A stretch of 64,000 nt of DNA from Mediterraneibacter faecis JCM 15917 (GTDB lineage Bacteria > Bacillota > Clostridia > Lachnospirales > Lachnospiraceae): NCBI GenBank assembly GCA_001312505.1, contig BBDW01000001.1:186001-250000 (forward strand). Reading direction: 5' to 3'. Made by a program: the position numbers and the translations under genes. A model generated the notes under the pieces. It was not told where the DNA came from. It worked only from the letters and a program-made list of their open reading frames with translations, and ran no database searches. How positions within the stretch are numbered: the stretch's first letter is position 1; each line of letters begins with the position of its first letter. Of the stretch, positions 48,394 to 58,863 are shown in pieces.

Positions 48394-48463
48394 GATCCAC
48401 ACATACTAAGAGCAGATGTAAACAGCATCTGCTCTTAATATTTGCAAGAGAGGAGTGTGGATC
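48394..48463 (+). promoter_or_regulatory. nested inverted repeats between recN and spoIVB
   Basis: An inner stem, AAGAGCAGATG (48408-48418) with CATCTGCTCTT (48426-48436), lies inside an outer 9-bp stem, GATCCACAC (48394-48402) with GTGTGGATC (48455-48463). The outer right arm directly precedes the spoIVB ATG, so the ribosome binding site (GAGAGGAG) lies within the outer loop. The inner stem lacks a U-run and is at best a weak terminator. Confidence 0.55.
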
Positions 48464-49567
48464 ATGAAAGAACGCAGGAAAAGGAATATGAGCAGGACAG
48501 GTCTGTTGTTTCTGTTCTGTCTGTTGATGCTATGTGGCTGTACGCATATTACAGAATTTATGGAAAATACAGAAGTCAGTGGCCGGGAGGTGGAAAGTCT
48601 GGCTGCGGAAAAGGAAGAAAATACGGTTCTGCTTGGAGGAATGCCGGTTGGAATTTATATGGAAACGGAGGGTGTACTGGTTTTAGACACGGAGAAAATG
48701 ACAGGTATGGATGGAAAGGAATATACACCTGCGCAGGGTGTGGTAAGTTCCGGTGATTATATTACGGAAGTGAATCACCAGAAGATTGAAGGGAAAAAAC
48801 AGTTGATGGATCTGGTGGAACATCTGGATGGAGAGAAGGTCCTTCTGACAGTCAGACGTGAAAATACGATATTAGAAAAGAAATTGACTCCTGTGCAGAT
48901 TTCAAAAGGAAATTATCGCCTGGGAATCTGGGTAAGAGATAATGTACAGGGGGGGCTTGGGACAATCACATTTTTGACAAAAAATAACAGGTTCGCAGCA
49001 CTGGGACATGGCATTCATGATGTTGATACAAGTACACTTCTTACGATCAAAAGAGGAACGCTTTATAGAACCAGTATTCAGAAAGTGCAAAAGGGAAGCA
49101 AAGGGAATCCAGGAACAATGGAAGGGATTATTGTTTATAATCGGTTTCATCAGCTTGGAGTGATTGAGAAAAATACGGATGCGGGTATTTATGGAGAATT
49201 AAATTCAGACAGAAGCTGGATAGGAGAAGAGGTTCCTATACAGGTAGCGGAAAAAGAGGAAATAAAGACGGGGGGGGAGGCAAGGATTCGCTGCTACATT
49301 GACGGGGGGGAGGTGAAAGAATACTCAATCCGTGTAACGCAAATTGATAAAGAATCTGACCAGGTGAACAAAGGAATGGTAATTCAGGTGACAGATACGG
49401 AATTGCTGGAAAAGACAGGGGGGGGCATTATTCAGGGGGGGATGAGTGGGAGTCCCATCATTCAGAATGGAAAACTGATCGGAGCTGTAACTCATGTGTT
49501 TGTACAAGATTCGACAAAAGGATACGGTATTTTTATTGAAAATATGTTGAAAGAGGAAGAATCGTGA
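48464..49567 (+). CDS. spoIVB: SpoIVB peptidase (S55 family)
   Basis: SpoIVB is made in the forespore and signals across the septum by cleaving SpoIVFA, which triggers pro-sigma-K processing. The 367-residue protein has an N-terminal membrane segment (around residues 12-25), a PDZ domain (VVSSGDYITEVNHQKIEGKK near residues 93-112) and the S55 peptidase domain. The catalytic His lies in ALGHGIHDVDT and the Ser in GMSGSPIIQNGK. Five G runs of 7-8 (about 48949, 49270, 49304, 49419 and 49435) add Gly codons, for example KTGGGIIQGGMSGSP where relatives read TGGI-x-QGMSGSP. The ATG at 48464 follows GAGAGGAG. The recN-spoIVB-spo0A order is conserved. Confidence 0.92.
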   Translation: MKERRKRNMSRTGLLFLFCLLMLCGCTHITEFMENTEVSGREVESLAAEKEENTVLLGGMPVGIYMETEGVLVLDTEKMTGMDGKEYTPAQGVVSSGDYITEVNHQKIEGKKQLMDLVEHLDGEKVLLTVRRENTILEKKLTPVQISKGNYRLGIWVRDNVQGGLGTITFLTKNNRFAALGHGIHDVDTSTLLTIKRGTLYRTSIQKVQKGSKGNPGTMEGIIVYNRFHQLGVIEKNTDAGIYGELNSDRSWIGEEVPIQVAEKEEIKTGGEARIRCYIDGGEVKEYSIRVTQIDKESDQVNKGMVIQVTDTELLEKTGGGIIQGGMSGSPIIQNGKLIGAVTHVFVQDSTKGYGIFIENMLKEEES

Positions 49568-49583
49568 AAAGGGTCGAAAAGGA

Positions 49584-49639
49584 TGTCGAAATACTACTGC
49601 AAGATTTTCTTGAATCCGACAAAAAAGCTGGAATATAAT
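49584..49639 (+). promoter_or_regulatory. spo0A promoter with candidate 0A boxes
   Basis: TTGAAT (49610-49615) and TATAAT (49634-49639) are 18 bases apart. A TGTCGAA box lies at 49584-49590, and an inverted box TCCGACAAAA overlaps the spacer at about 49615-49624. Both resemble the Spo0A-binding consensus TTTGTCRAA, so autoregulation is likely. Confidence 0.6.
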
Positions 49640-49689
49640 ACACAAGTGGTGTAACAAGACAAACGTTCTCAGAAAAAGGAGAGAAGAAG

Positions 49690-50475
49690 ATGGAACATTT
49701 GAAAATAGCCATTGCTGATGATAACCAGAAAATTTTGGACCTTTTGGATCGTGTGATCGGGATGGAAAAAGACATGAATCTGGTCGGAAAGGCGAAAAAT
49801 GGTGAAGAGATGTGTCAGATCATCAAAGATAAACAGCCGGATGTTGTTCTTCTCGACCTGATTATGCCGAAAATGGATGGATTGACGGTTATGGACCGGA
49901 TCAATCATGACAAAACTGTCAGCAAGCATCCGTATTTTATCGTAATCACAGCAGTTGGGCAAGAAAAGATTACAGAAGATGCTTTTAATAAAGGCGCAAA
50001 TTACTATATGATGAAACCGTTTCAAAATGAGATGCTGTTAGAACGAATCCGAAGTGCGGGACGGATGCCACACGGTATGGAAACAAGAAACTCTGAGGCG
50101 ACATCTGAAAACAGAGGAGAAAGTCTGGAGACACGAGTGACAAATATGCTGCATGAAATCGGAATACCGGCTCATATTAAGGGGTATCATTATCTGAGGG
50201 ATGCGATTATGATGGCGGTAGATGATATGGATGTGCTCAATGCAATCACAAAGATCCTGTATCCAACCGTCGCAAAGAAGTACCAGACAACATCAAGCAG
50301 AGTAGAACGTGCGATCCGACATGCGATTGAAGTGGCATGGAGCAGAGGAAAGCTGGACACTCTGGATGAACTTTTTGGGTATACGGTAAGCAATGGAAAA
50401 GGGAAACCGACAAATTCTGAATTTATTGCTCTGATCGCAGATACAATACAATTGGAATACAGGCATGGGAAATAA
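49690..50475 (+). CDS. spo0A: sporulation master regulator Spo0A
   Basis: Spo0A is the response regulator that commits the cell to sporulation. The 261-residue protein has a receiver domain with the acidic pair Asp10/Asp11, the phospho-acceptor Asp56 in [13 protein letters not shown] and the conserved Lys in MMKPF. A C-terminal DNA-binding domain follows, with [19 protein letters not shown] and the recognition helix region [28 protein letters not shown] precedes the ATG at 49690. The gene is intact and has candidate 0A boxes upstream. Confidence 0.97.
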   Translation: MEHLKIAIADDNQKILDLLDRVIGMEKDMNLVGKAKNGEEMCQIIKDKQPDVVLLDLIMPKMDGLTVMDRINHDKTVSKHPYFIVITAVGQEKITEDAFNKGANYYMMKPFQNEMLLERIRSAGRMPHGMETRNSEATSENRGESLETRVTNMLHEIGIPAHIKGYHYLRDAIMMAVDDMDVLNAITKILYPTVAKKYQTTSSRVERAIRHAIEVAWSRGKLDTLDELFGYTVSNGKGKPTNSEFIALIADTIQLEYRHGK

Positions 50476-50499
50476 GAAGTAAATTACAATGAGAAATCC

Positions 50500-50528
50500 T
50501 TTGCATTATGATAAAAATGCGGTATAAT
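50500..50528 (+). promoter_or_regulatory. sigma-A promoter of glgA
   Basis: TTTGCA at 50500-50505 and TATAAT at 50523-50528 are 17 bases apart, about 50 bases before the glgA start. Confidence 0.7.
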
Positions 50529-50579
50529 ATTTTATAAGTAATTGCCGAAAGAGGGCAAGTGAAAGTGGAGGATCTAAGT

Positions 50580-52028
50580 ATGAAAAACATTTTGTTCGCT
50601 TCATCAGAATGTGTACCATTTATAAAGACCGGAGGTCTTGCTGACGTTGTAGGTTCACTTCCAAAAGATTTTGATAAAGAGAAATATGACTGCCGTGTAG
50701 TTTTACCTAAGTACATGTGTATGAAACAGGAGTGGGTAGAGCGCCTGGAGTATATCACAAACTTCTACATGGATTTTGCAGGAGAGAATCGCTATGTCGG
50801 AATCTTTAAGACAGAATTAAATGGAGTTACATTTTATTTTATTGATAATGAATTTTATTTTTCAGGATTTGCTCCATATGATGGAGATCCGAAGTGGAAT
50901 ATTGAAAAATTCTCTTTCTTCTGTAAGGCAGTTTTAAGTATTCTTCCGGTTATTGGGTTCCGTCCAGATTTGATTCACTGTCATGACTGGCAGACAGGTC
51001 TGATTCCGGTATATCTGGATAATTTCCGTTTCTTTGGAGAATATTACAGAGGAATCAAGACAGTTATGACAATACATAACCTGAAGTTCCAGGGGGTATG
51101 GGATACAAAGACTGTACAGGGAATCACAGGACTTCCGGATTATTATTTTGTTCCGGATAAGCTTGAGGCATATAAAGATGCTAATATGCTCAAAGGCGGT
51201 ATTGTTTATGCAGATAAGGTGACAACAGTAAGTCACAGCTATGCAGAAGAGATCAAGACACCGTTCTATGGAGAAGGTCTTGACGGACTGATGGCAGCAA
51301 GATCAAATGATCTTTGCGGTATTGTGAATGGTCTGGATTACAATGACTGGAATCCGGATACAGATTATAGAATCGCAAAGACATTTAACGTTGAGAATTT
51401 CCGGAAAAACAAACCGGTGAATAAGGCTGCTCTTCAGGAAGAACTTGGACTGGATAAAGACAATCATGTAATGTTGATCGGAATCGTTTCCCGTCTGACA
51501 GACCAGAAAGGATTTGATCTGATCGATTATATGATGGATGAGATGTGTCAGGATGCAGTACAGATTGCAGTACTTGGAACAGGAGATCCGAAATATGAGA
51601 ATATGTTCCGTCACTTTGCATGGAAGTATGCAGGAAAGGTTTCAGCGAATATTTTCTATTCCGATGATCTTTCTCACAGACTTTATGCCGGATGTGATGC
51701 ATTCCTTATGCCATCCTTATTCGAGCCATGCGGACTCAGCCAGCTGATGAGTCTGAGATACGGAACACTTCCGATCGTTCGTGAGACAGGAGGATTGAAA
51801 GATACTGTAGAACCGTACAATGAGTTTGAGAAGACAGGTACAGGATTCAGTTTCTCTAATTATAATGCACATGAGATGTTGAACACTGTACGTTATGCAG
51901 AAAGAATCTATTATGATAAGAAACGTGACTGGAACAAGATGATCGAGCGCGCGATGACTCAGGATTTCTCATGGATGAATTCTGCAAGACAGTATGAAGA
52001 TCTGTACAGAAGTCTGATCGGAGAATAA
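50580..52028 (+). CDS. glgA: glycogen synthase
   Basis: GlgA extends alpha-1,4-glucan chains from ADP-glucose. The 482-residue GT5 protein starts MKNILFASSECVPFIKTGGL, whose KTGGLADV binds ADP-glucose. It has HCHDWQTGLIPVYL near residue 140 and the C-terminal PSLFEPCGLSQLMSLRYGT motif near residue 380. GGAGG precedes the ATG at 50580; the in-frame GTG at 50559 lies upstream of this site. It forms a single-gene unit, since no other glg genes are nearby. The next 170 bases before the hydrogenase hold only degenerate AAGTAAC-like repeats. Confidence 0.95.
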   Translation: MKNILFASSECVPFIKTGGLADVVGSLPKDFDKEKYDCRVVLPKYMCMKQEWVERLEYITNFYMDFAGENRYVGIFKTELNGVTFYFIDNEFYFSGFAPYDGDPKWNIEKFSFFCKAVLSILPVIGFRPDLIHCHDWQTGLIPVYLDNFRFFGEYYRGIKTVMTIHNLKFQGVWDTKTVQGITGLPDYYFVPDKLEAYKDANMLKGGIVYADKVTTVSHSYAEEIKTPFYGEGLDGLMAARSNDLCGIVNGLDYNDWNPDTDYRIAKTFNVENFRKNKPVNKAALQEELGLDKDNHVMLIGIVSRLTDQKGFDLIDYMMDEMCQDAVQIAVLGTGDPKYENMFRHFAWKYAGKVSANIFYSDDLSHRLYAGCDAFLMPSLFEPCGLSQLMSLRYGTLPIVRETGGLKDTVEPYNEFEKTGTGFSFSNYNAHEMLNTVRYAERIYYDKKRDWNKMIERAMTQDFSWMNSARQYEDLYRSLIGE

Positions 52029-52203
52029 GAATTATAAGAAGTAACAAAGAAGTAATACAAGAGTAACACAAGAGCAAGGAGTAACAGACCCGATGAAAAT
52101 TATTGACAAACGATAGGAGCTGATTTCTATGGCAAAGATGCCATGCAGTCGGTTCATTATGCACAGAGAGTTTTTGGAACTGAAGAATAGGAGGAGATCA
52201 AAA

Positions 52204-53717
52204 ATGAGAGGATTACAGACACCGGTTCGTGCAATTCGAAGACAGGTATTTACAGAAGTTGCCAAGCTTGGATTTAAAGCAAATGCAGAGACATTGGTAG
52301 CAGATATGGAAGCAATTCCATATGAAATCGTAGGAGAAGATTCAGAAGTAAAATACCGTGAGAGCATTTATCGTGCAAGAGCAGTCGTAAGAGAAAGACT
52401 CCGTCTTGCGATGGGACTTTCCCTTCGTCCGGAGAATAAGCCGGTCCATTTGACAGCGGGAGTTGAGGCCAGTAATATTTCTGAAAAATATTATGAGCCG
52501 CCGCTGATGCAGGTGATTCCGTCAGGCTGCGAGAGCTGTGAGGAGAATAAATACGAGGTCAGCAATGTATGTAAGGGCTGCCTTGCACATCCTTGTCAGG
52601 AAGTCTGTCCGAGGGGGGGCGCTATTTCCATGGTGAATGGAAAATCCTTTATCGATCAGGATAAATGTATCAAGTGTGGAAAGTGCAAGTCTGTCTGTCC
52701 ATACGATGCGATTGCCAAGAAGGAGCGTCCTTGCAAGAAAGCTTGTGGAGTGAATGCAATTACATCGGATAAATTAGGACGTGCTTATATTGATGCTGAC
52801 AAATGTGTTTCCTGCGGAATGTGTATGGTAAGCTGCCCGTTTGGTGCGATCTCTGACAAGTCTCAGATCTTCCAGCTGCTCGTGCACTTTCAGAAGGAGA
52901 AGAGATTGTGGCTGAGGTAGCACCGGCATTTGTTGGTCAGTTTGGACCGAATATTAATGTAAGAAACTTCAAAGCAGCTCTTGAAGAACTCGGATTTTCA
53001 GAGACATATGAGGTTGCTCTTGGAGCGGATATCGGAGCAATTGCGGAAGCACATCATTATGTGAATAAAGTGACAACCGGAGAACTTCCATTTCTTCTGA
53101 CATCCTGTTGTCCATCTTGGGCAATGCTTGCGAAGAAGTTCTTCCCGGATCTGATCGATCAGATCTCACAGGAACTGACTCCGATGGTTGCAACAGCACG
53201 AACAATCAAACAGGAACATCCGAATGCAAAGGTTGTATTTATCGGACCTTGTGCAGCAAAGAAGCTGGAAGCTTCCAGACGTACTGTGAGAAGTGATGTG
53301 GATTTCGTTGTTACATTTGAAGAATTGCAGGCAATGTTTGATGCGAAGGGAATTGATCTGACAGCTTATGAGGCAGAGTCTTCTTTCCATGATGCGACAG
53401 GAGCCGGACGTGGATACGCCTGTGCAGGAGGAGTTGCAAAGGCAATCGAAGAATGTATTAACGAGTATTACCCTGGAACGCAGGTTAATATTGAGCATGC
53501 GGAAGGTCTGGCAGAATGTAAGAAGATCCTGACACTTGCCAAAGCCGGAAGAATGAACGGATGTCTGATCGAGGGTATGGGATGTCCTGGCGGATGTGTT
53601 GCAGGAGCTGGAACGAATATTCCAATCCCGATTGCGAAGAAGGATGTCGCAGCTTATGTCAAAAACTCAAGTAGGGCACTTCCACCGAAAGAACTGGAAG
53701 AAATTGAACTGAAATAA
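52204..53717 (+). CDS. monomeric [FeFe] hydrogenase (group B-like), one frameshift
   Basis: The reconstructed protein of about 504 residues is an [FeFe] hydrogenase that reduces protons or oxidises H2 in the cytosol. The H-cluster motifs are TSCCPSW near residue 300, GPCAAKKLE near residue 347 and EGMGCPGGCVAGAG near residue 457. The N-terminal part is Cys-rich, with two ferredoxin-type clusters (CIKCGKCKSVC, CVSCGMCMVSC) and extra Cys pairs (CESCEENKYEVSNVCKGC, CQEVC and CKKAC), which suggests at least one more cluster. The L2 motif begins GPC rather than MPC, and the domain plan fits group B. A base is lost near 52880; the raw frame ends RLWLR, while the other gives RALSEGEEIVAEVAPAFVGQ. 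A G7 run near 52614 turns CPRGAIS into CPRGGAIS. AGGAGGAG fixes the ATG at 52204. Confidence 0.85.
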
Positions 53718-53739
53718 GTAAATATAAGGATAATAACCG

Positions 53740-53776
53740 GCCTCCGCTTTACAAACGGAGGCTGTTGTGGTATATT
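53740..53776 (+). promoter_or_regulatory. alaS promoter overlapping a hairpin
   Basis: TTTACA (53748-53753) and TATATT (53771-53776) with a 17-base spacer form the likely alaS promoter. The same bases hold a GCCTCCG/CGGAGGC hairpin (about 53740-53763) that has no U-run behind it, so it is a weak terminator of the hydrogenase unit at best. No T-box is visible. Confidence 0.55.
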
Positions 53777-53817
53777 ACAAAATAGGCTTTTTATGAGCGA
53801 AAGAGGAGGATGGATGT

Positions 53818-56457
53818 ATGCAGCCATACGGAGTAAACCAATTAAGAAAAATGTTTTTGGAGTTCTTTGAGAGCAAGGGACATCTTGCAATGAAGAGCTT
53901 TTCTTTAGTACCACATAATGATAAGAGTCTTCTCCTGATTAATTCAGGAATGGCTCCGCTGAAACCATATTTCACAGGACAGGAGATCCCGCCGAGAAGA
54001 AGAGTGACAACATGTCAGAAATGTATTCGTACAGGAGATATCGAGAATGTCGGTAAGACAGCACGTCACGGTACATTCTTTGAGATGCTTGGAAACTTCT
54101 CTTTTGGAGATTATTTCAAGAATGAAGCAATCGAGTGGTCCTGGGAGTTCCTTACAGAAGTTGTGGGACTTGATCCGAACAGATTATATCCTTCAGTATA
54201 TGAAGATGATGATGAAGCGTTCGAAATCTGGAATAAGAAGATGGGAATTCCGGCAGAGCGTATCTTCCGTTTTGGCAAGGAAGATAACTTCTGGGAGCAC
54301 GGTTCAGGTCCATGTGGTCCGTGTTCTGAGATTTACTATGACCGTGGAGAAAAATACGGATGTGGAAAACCGGGATGTACAGTAGGATGTGAGTGTGACC
54401 GTTACATGGAGATCTGGAATAACGTATTCAGCCAGTTCAACAATGACGGACACGGCAACTATACAGACTTGATTCAGAAGAACATTGATACAGGTATGGG
54501 ACTTGAGCGTCTTGCCTGTATCGTACAGGATGTAGATTCCATGTTTGATATTGATACAATGAAAGCACTGAGAGATCATGTATGTAACCTCTCCGGCAAG
54601 CAGTACGGAATAGATCATGAGACAGATGTTTCTCTGCGTGTTGTTACAGACCATATTCGTTCCGTAACATTTATGGTTTCTGATGGTATCTTACCTTCTA
54701 ACAGCGGTCGTGGATATGTTCTCCGCCGTCTGTTAAGACGTGCATGCCGTCACGGAAAGCTGCTCGGAATTGACGGAGCATTCCTTGTAAAGCTTGCAAC
54801 AACTGTAATTGAAGGTTCCAAGGATGGATATCCGGAGCTGGAAGAGAAGAAAGAGTTTATCTTTAATGTAATTGCGAAAGAAGAAGCGAACTTCAATAAG
54901 ACAATCGATCAGGGACTTGCAATCCTTGCAGATATGGAAGCTGAGATGGAGAAGAATGGAGAGAAAGTTCTTTCCGGAGAGAATGCATTTAAGCTTTATG
55001 ATACTTATGGATTCCCAATCGACCTGACAAGTGAGATCCTGGAAGAAAAGGGGCTGACTTATGACGAGGAAGGATTCAAGAAAGCACAGGAAGAACAGCG
55101 TGCGAAATCAGAAGGAACATTCGGAACTCATTCTTATACAGGAAAAGAAGTTTCTGTATACGATCAGCTGGATGCAGCACTTGAGACAGAATTTGTCGGA
55201 TATGACAATCTGACATTTGATTCTAAGGTTACAGCTCTTACAACAGAGACAGAAGTTGTTGATGCACTTTCTGATGGAGAAAAGGGAACAATCATCGTTG
55301 AGCAGACTCCATTCTATGCAACAATGGGTGGACAGGAAGCTGATAAAGGTGTGATTCGTACAGCCGATGGAGAGTTTGTTGTAGAAGATTGTATTCACCT
55401 TGCAGGAACAAAGGTTGGACATGTAGGACATGTTGTAAAAGGAATGATCAAGATTGGTGATGCGGTAACTCTTGAAGTTGACGCAAAGAACCGTGCACTT
55501 ACAGAAAGAAACCACAGTGCAACACATCTGCTTCAGAAAGCACTTCGTACAGTACTTGGAAGCCATGTAGAGCAGGCAGGATCTTTTGTAAATGCAGACA
55601 GACTTCGTTTCGACTTTACACATTTCTCAGCAGTAACACCTGAGGAACTGAAGAAGGTTGAAGAAATTGTGAATGAGCAGATCACAAATGCCCTCGCAGT
55701 TGTGACAAAGAACCTTCCAATCGAGGAAGCAAGAAAGACAGGAGCACAGGCTCTGTTTGGTGAGAAATACGGTGATGTTGTACGTGTCGTAGATATGAGC
55801 GGATTCTCCGTTGAATTCTGTGGTGGTACACATGTTAAGAATACATCAGAGATCACAGCACTGAAGATTATTTCTGAGAGTGGTGTAGCAGCAGGTGTTC
55901 GTCGTATTGAAGCCCTGACATCTGAAGGACTTATGAACTACTATGCTGAGATGGAGCGTCTTCTCAAAGAAGCAGCACAGCTTGTAAAAGCAACTCCGGA
56001 GAATCTTGCAGAGAAGATCACACATCTTCAGGCAGAGAACAAGTCTCTGAAGGGAGAAGTTGAGAGTCTTAAGAGCAAGATGGCTCAGAGCGCAGCAGGA
56101 GACATCCTTGACCAGGTGAAAGAAGTAAAAGGTGTGAAGCTTCTTGCAGCACAGCTTGACGGTGTTGATATGAATGGACTTCGTGACCTTGGAGACCAGC
56201 TCAAAGAGAAGCTTGGCGAAGGTGTGGTTGTACTTGCATCAGGAAATGACGGAAAAGTAAGCCTGATGGCTACAGCAACAGACGGAGCAATGAAGCAGGG
56301 AGCACATGCAGGAAATCTTGTGAAAGCAATCGCAGGTCTTGTTGGCGGAGGCGGCGGTGGTCGTCCGAACATGGCTCAGGCAGGTGGAAAGAACCCAGCA
56401 GGAATCCCGGATGCACTTGCAAAAGCAGAAGAAGCACTGGCTGATCAGATTAAATAA
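53818..56457 (+). CDS. alaS: alanine-tRNA ligase
   Basis: AlaRS charges tRNA-Ala and edits mischarged Ser and Gly. The 879-residue class II enzyme begins GVNQLRKMFLEFFESKGHLA and has TARHGTFFEMLGNFSFGDYF and EIWNNVFSQFN in the aminoacylation core. The editing domain shows NHSATHLLQKALRTVLG near residue 562 and the zinc site CGGTHVKNTSEI near residue 668. The C-Ala domain is Gly-rich near GGGGGGRPNMAQAGG, a normal natural Gly run with mixed codons. GAGGAGG precedes the ATG at 53818. The gene is intact. Confidence 0.97.
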   Translation: MQPYGVNQLRKMFLEFFESKGHLAMKSFSLVPHNDKSLLLINSGMAPLKPYFTGQEIPPRRRVTTCQKCIRTGDIENVGKTARHGTFFEMLGNFSFGDYFKNEAIEWSWEFLTEVVGLDPNRLYPSVYEDDDEAFEIWNKKMGIPAERIFRFGKEDNFWEHGSGPCGPCSEIYYDRGEKYGCGKPGCTVGCECDRYMEIWNNVFSQFNNDGHGNYTDLIQKNIDTGMGLERLACIVQDVDSMFDIDTMKALRDHVCNLSGKQYGIDHETDVSLRVVTDHIRSVTFMVSDGILPSNSGRGYVLRRLLRRACRHGKLLGIDGAFLVKLATTVIEGSKDGYPELEEKKEFIFNVIAKEEANFNKTIDQGLAILADMEAEMEKNGEKVLSGENAFKLYDTYGFPIDLTSEILEEKGLTYDEEGFKKAQEEQRAKSEGTFGTHSYTGKEVSVYDQLDAALETEFVGYDNLTFDSKVTALTTETEVVDALSDGEKGTIIVEQTPFYATMGGQEADKGVIRTADGEFVVEDCIHLAGTKVGHVGHVVKGMIKIGDAVTLEVDAKNRALTERNHSATHLLQKALRTVLGSHVEQAGSFVNADRLRFDFTHFSAVTPEELKKVEEIVNEQITNALAVVTKNLPIEEARKTGAQALFGEKYGDVVRVVDMSGFSVEFCGGTHVKNTSEITALKIISESGVAAGVRRIEALTSEGLMNYYAEMERLLKEAAQLVKATPENLAEKITHLQAENKSLKGEVESLKSKMAQSAAGDILDQVKEVKGVKLLAAQLDGVDMNGLRDLGDQLKEKLGEGVVVLASGNDGKVSLMATATDGAMKQGAHAGNLVKAIAGLVGGGGGGRPNMAQAGGKNPAGIPDALAKAEEALADQIK

Positions 56458-56466
56458 AGTCATTGT

Positions 56467-56502
56467 AAAGAGAATCTGTCTGTGGCAGATTCTCTTTTGG
56501 GT
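56467..56502 (+). terminator. terminator of alaS
   Basis: AAAGAGAATCTG (56467-56478) pairs perfectly with CAGATTCTCTTT (56486-56497), followed by TT. Confidence 0.85.
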
Positions 56503-56551
56503 AGAAGCGAGAAGAAAGTATAAAAAAATCGGTAAAAATCATAAAAAGCAG

Positions 56552-56579
56552 TTGACGTTTTGAAAAAATATGTTATAAT
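56552..56579 (+). promoter_or_regulatory. sigma-A promoter of rpsU
   Basis: TTGACG at 56552-56557 and TATAAT at 56574-56579 are 16 bases apart, about 75 bases before the S21 start. Confidence 0.7.
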
Positions 56580-56657
56580 AATATCCAGTGCAATAAATAT
56601 ACCCGAACAGTCGTATGATGCACAATACAAGGCTGGAGGGAGGTTAGGTGTGAGACT

Positions 56658-56834
56658 ATGTCAAATGTAATCGTTAAAGAAAACGAAACGTTAGATAGCG
56701 CCTTACGCAGATTCAAGAGAAACTGTGCAAAGGCTGGTATTCAGCAGGAGATTCGTAAGAGAGAGCACTACGAGAAACCAAGCGTTAGACGTAAAAAGAA
56801 ATCTGAAGCTGCTAGAAAACGTAAATATAACTAA
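56658..56834 (+). CDS. rpsU: 30S ribosomal protein S21
   Basis: S21 is a small basic protein near the mRNA exit of the 30S subunit. The 58-residue product begins [20 protein letters not shown] and ends in a Lys/Arg-rich tail ([15 protein letters not shown]). The ATG at 56658 follows GGTGTGAG. The gene has its own promoter upstream and a strong terminator right after the stop. It is easily missed because of its size. Confidence 0.95.
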   Translation: MSNVIVKENETLDSALRRFKRNCAKAGIQQEIRKREHYEKPSVRRKKKSEAARKRKYN

Positions 56835-56847
56835 TATGTGCAAATGG

Positions 56848-56878
56848 ACAGAGTACTGGAAACAGTACTCTGTTTTTT
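56848..56878 (+). terminator. terminator of rpsU
   Basis: ACAGAGTACTG (56848-56858) pairs perfectly with CAGTACTCTGT (56863-56873) around a GAAA loop, followed by T6. Confidence 0.9.
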
Positions 56879-57005
56879 ATATGTTAGGAAAGTTCTTTCC
56901 TAACATATAAAAACGCTCCGCTAGGGATGCGCACTGCGGCGTACAAGGTAGGTGTCGCAAGCGACCGCCGCAGGCGCAAGAATGTGCCGAGGCACATTCT
57001 TTGTT
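56878..57005. repeat. palindromic repeat plus GC-rich structured tail (copy 1)
   Basis: TATATGTTAGGAAAG (56878-56892) is perfectly inverted at 56895-56909, then AAAACGCTCCGC (56910-56921). A GC-rich tail follows with GTCGC/GCGAC inside a larger GCGGCG/CCGCCGC pair, and an AGAATGTGCC/GGCACATTCT hairpin. The palindrome plus the CGCTCCGC tag recurs at 58731-58772. The rest of the gap to 57130 is A/T-rich and shows nothing clear. Confidence 0.7.
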
Positions 57006-57130
57006 CATATTTCCCTATCTGTTTACTCGACATATAACCTTAAATATGCTGAAAATTGCAATTTGATACATTAGTTCATGCAGTTTTATCAACTTAAAGT
57101 GATAAAACTTTAAAATAATGCAATTAATGA

Positions 57131-57159
57131 TTGACAATCTTTCATTTAGCTTATAAAAT
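57131..57159 (+). promoter_or_regulatory. sigma-A promoter of gdhA
   Basis: TTGACA at 57131-57136 and TAAAAT at 57154-57159 are 17 bases apart. The start near 57166 gives a leader of about 135 bases. Confidence 0.7.
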
Positions 57160-57187
57160 AAACGAGTAGACAACGGTGTCTGGGGTA

Positions 57188-57213
57188 ACAGATTGCTTGT
57201 CAGTCTGTTTTTC
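57188..57213 (+). terminator. terminator-like hairpin inside the gdhA leader
   Basis: ACAGATTG (57188-57195) pairs with CAGTCTGT (57201-57208), with one G-T pair, followed by TTTTC and further T-rich sequence. It lies only about 20 bases after the predicted transcript start and 90 bases before the gdhA ATG, so it would attenuate gdhA unless something upstream prevents folding. A preceding GACA/TGTC element (about 57170-57181) could be part of such a switch. Confidence 0.5.
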
Positions 57214-57290
57214 TTGTTTTAGAAAAGACATTAGTTGACGAAAGATACAATAGTATCAGGGAGATACGAATCCCAATCTATTTATTCTAG

Positions 57291-58637
<1,347 letters not shown>

Positions 58638-58685
58638 GATTTAAGAAAATAGATTGAGATTTTCATTGATCGATTGATAGAATAG

Positions 58686-58728
58686 AAAGGATACCTTATG
58701 GATAGAATGTCTGTAAGGTATTCTTTTT
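58686..58728 (+). terminator. terminator of gdhA
   Basis: AAAGGATACCTTA (58686-58698) pairs with TAAGGTATTCTTT (58714-58726) with one G-T pair, running into T5. Confidence 0.85.
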
Positions 58729-58730
58729 AT

Positions 58731-58772
58731 ATATTAGGAAAGTGCTTTCCTAATATGCAAAAAACGCTCCGC
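58731..58772. repeat. palindromic repeat with CGCTCCGC tag (copy 2)
   Basis: ATATTAGGAAAG (58731-58742) is inverted at 58745-58756, followed by AAAACGCTCCGC at about 58761-58772. It matches the first 45 bases of the element at 56878-57005 but lacks the GC-rich tail. Like copy 1 it sits immediately after a gene's terminator. Confidence 0.7.
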
Positions 58773-58826
58773 GATCTTTTAGTGTTAAAATCCTGAAAAT
58801 ATTTCCTAAAAAGAAAATAAAGTTTA

Positions 58827-58855
58827 TTGACATTATCAGGAAAAATGAGTATAGT
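58827..58855 (+). promoter_or_regulatory. sigma-A promoter of the riboswitch-ATPase transcript
   Basis: TTGACA at 58827-58832 and TATAGT at 58850-58855 are 17 bases apart. The start near 58862 lies at the first base of the riboswitch P1 helix. Confidence 0.75.
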
Positions 58856-58863
58856 TTATTTTA

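Noticed and set aside
53718-53817. T-box riboswitch before alaS
   Set aside because: The leader after the promoter is only about 35 bases, too short for a T-box.
56340-56400. Gly-rich stretch near the AlaRS C terminus as another G-run artefact
   Set aside because: The codons are mixed (GGC, GGA, GGT) and the run is normal for AlaRS C-terminal domains; there is no homopolymer.
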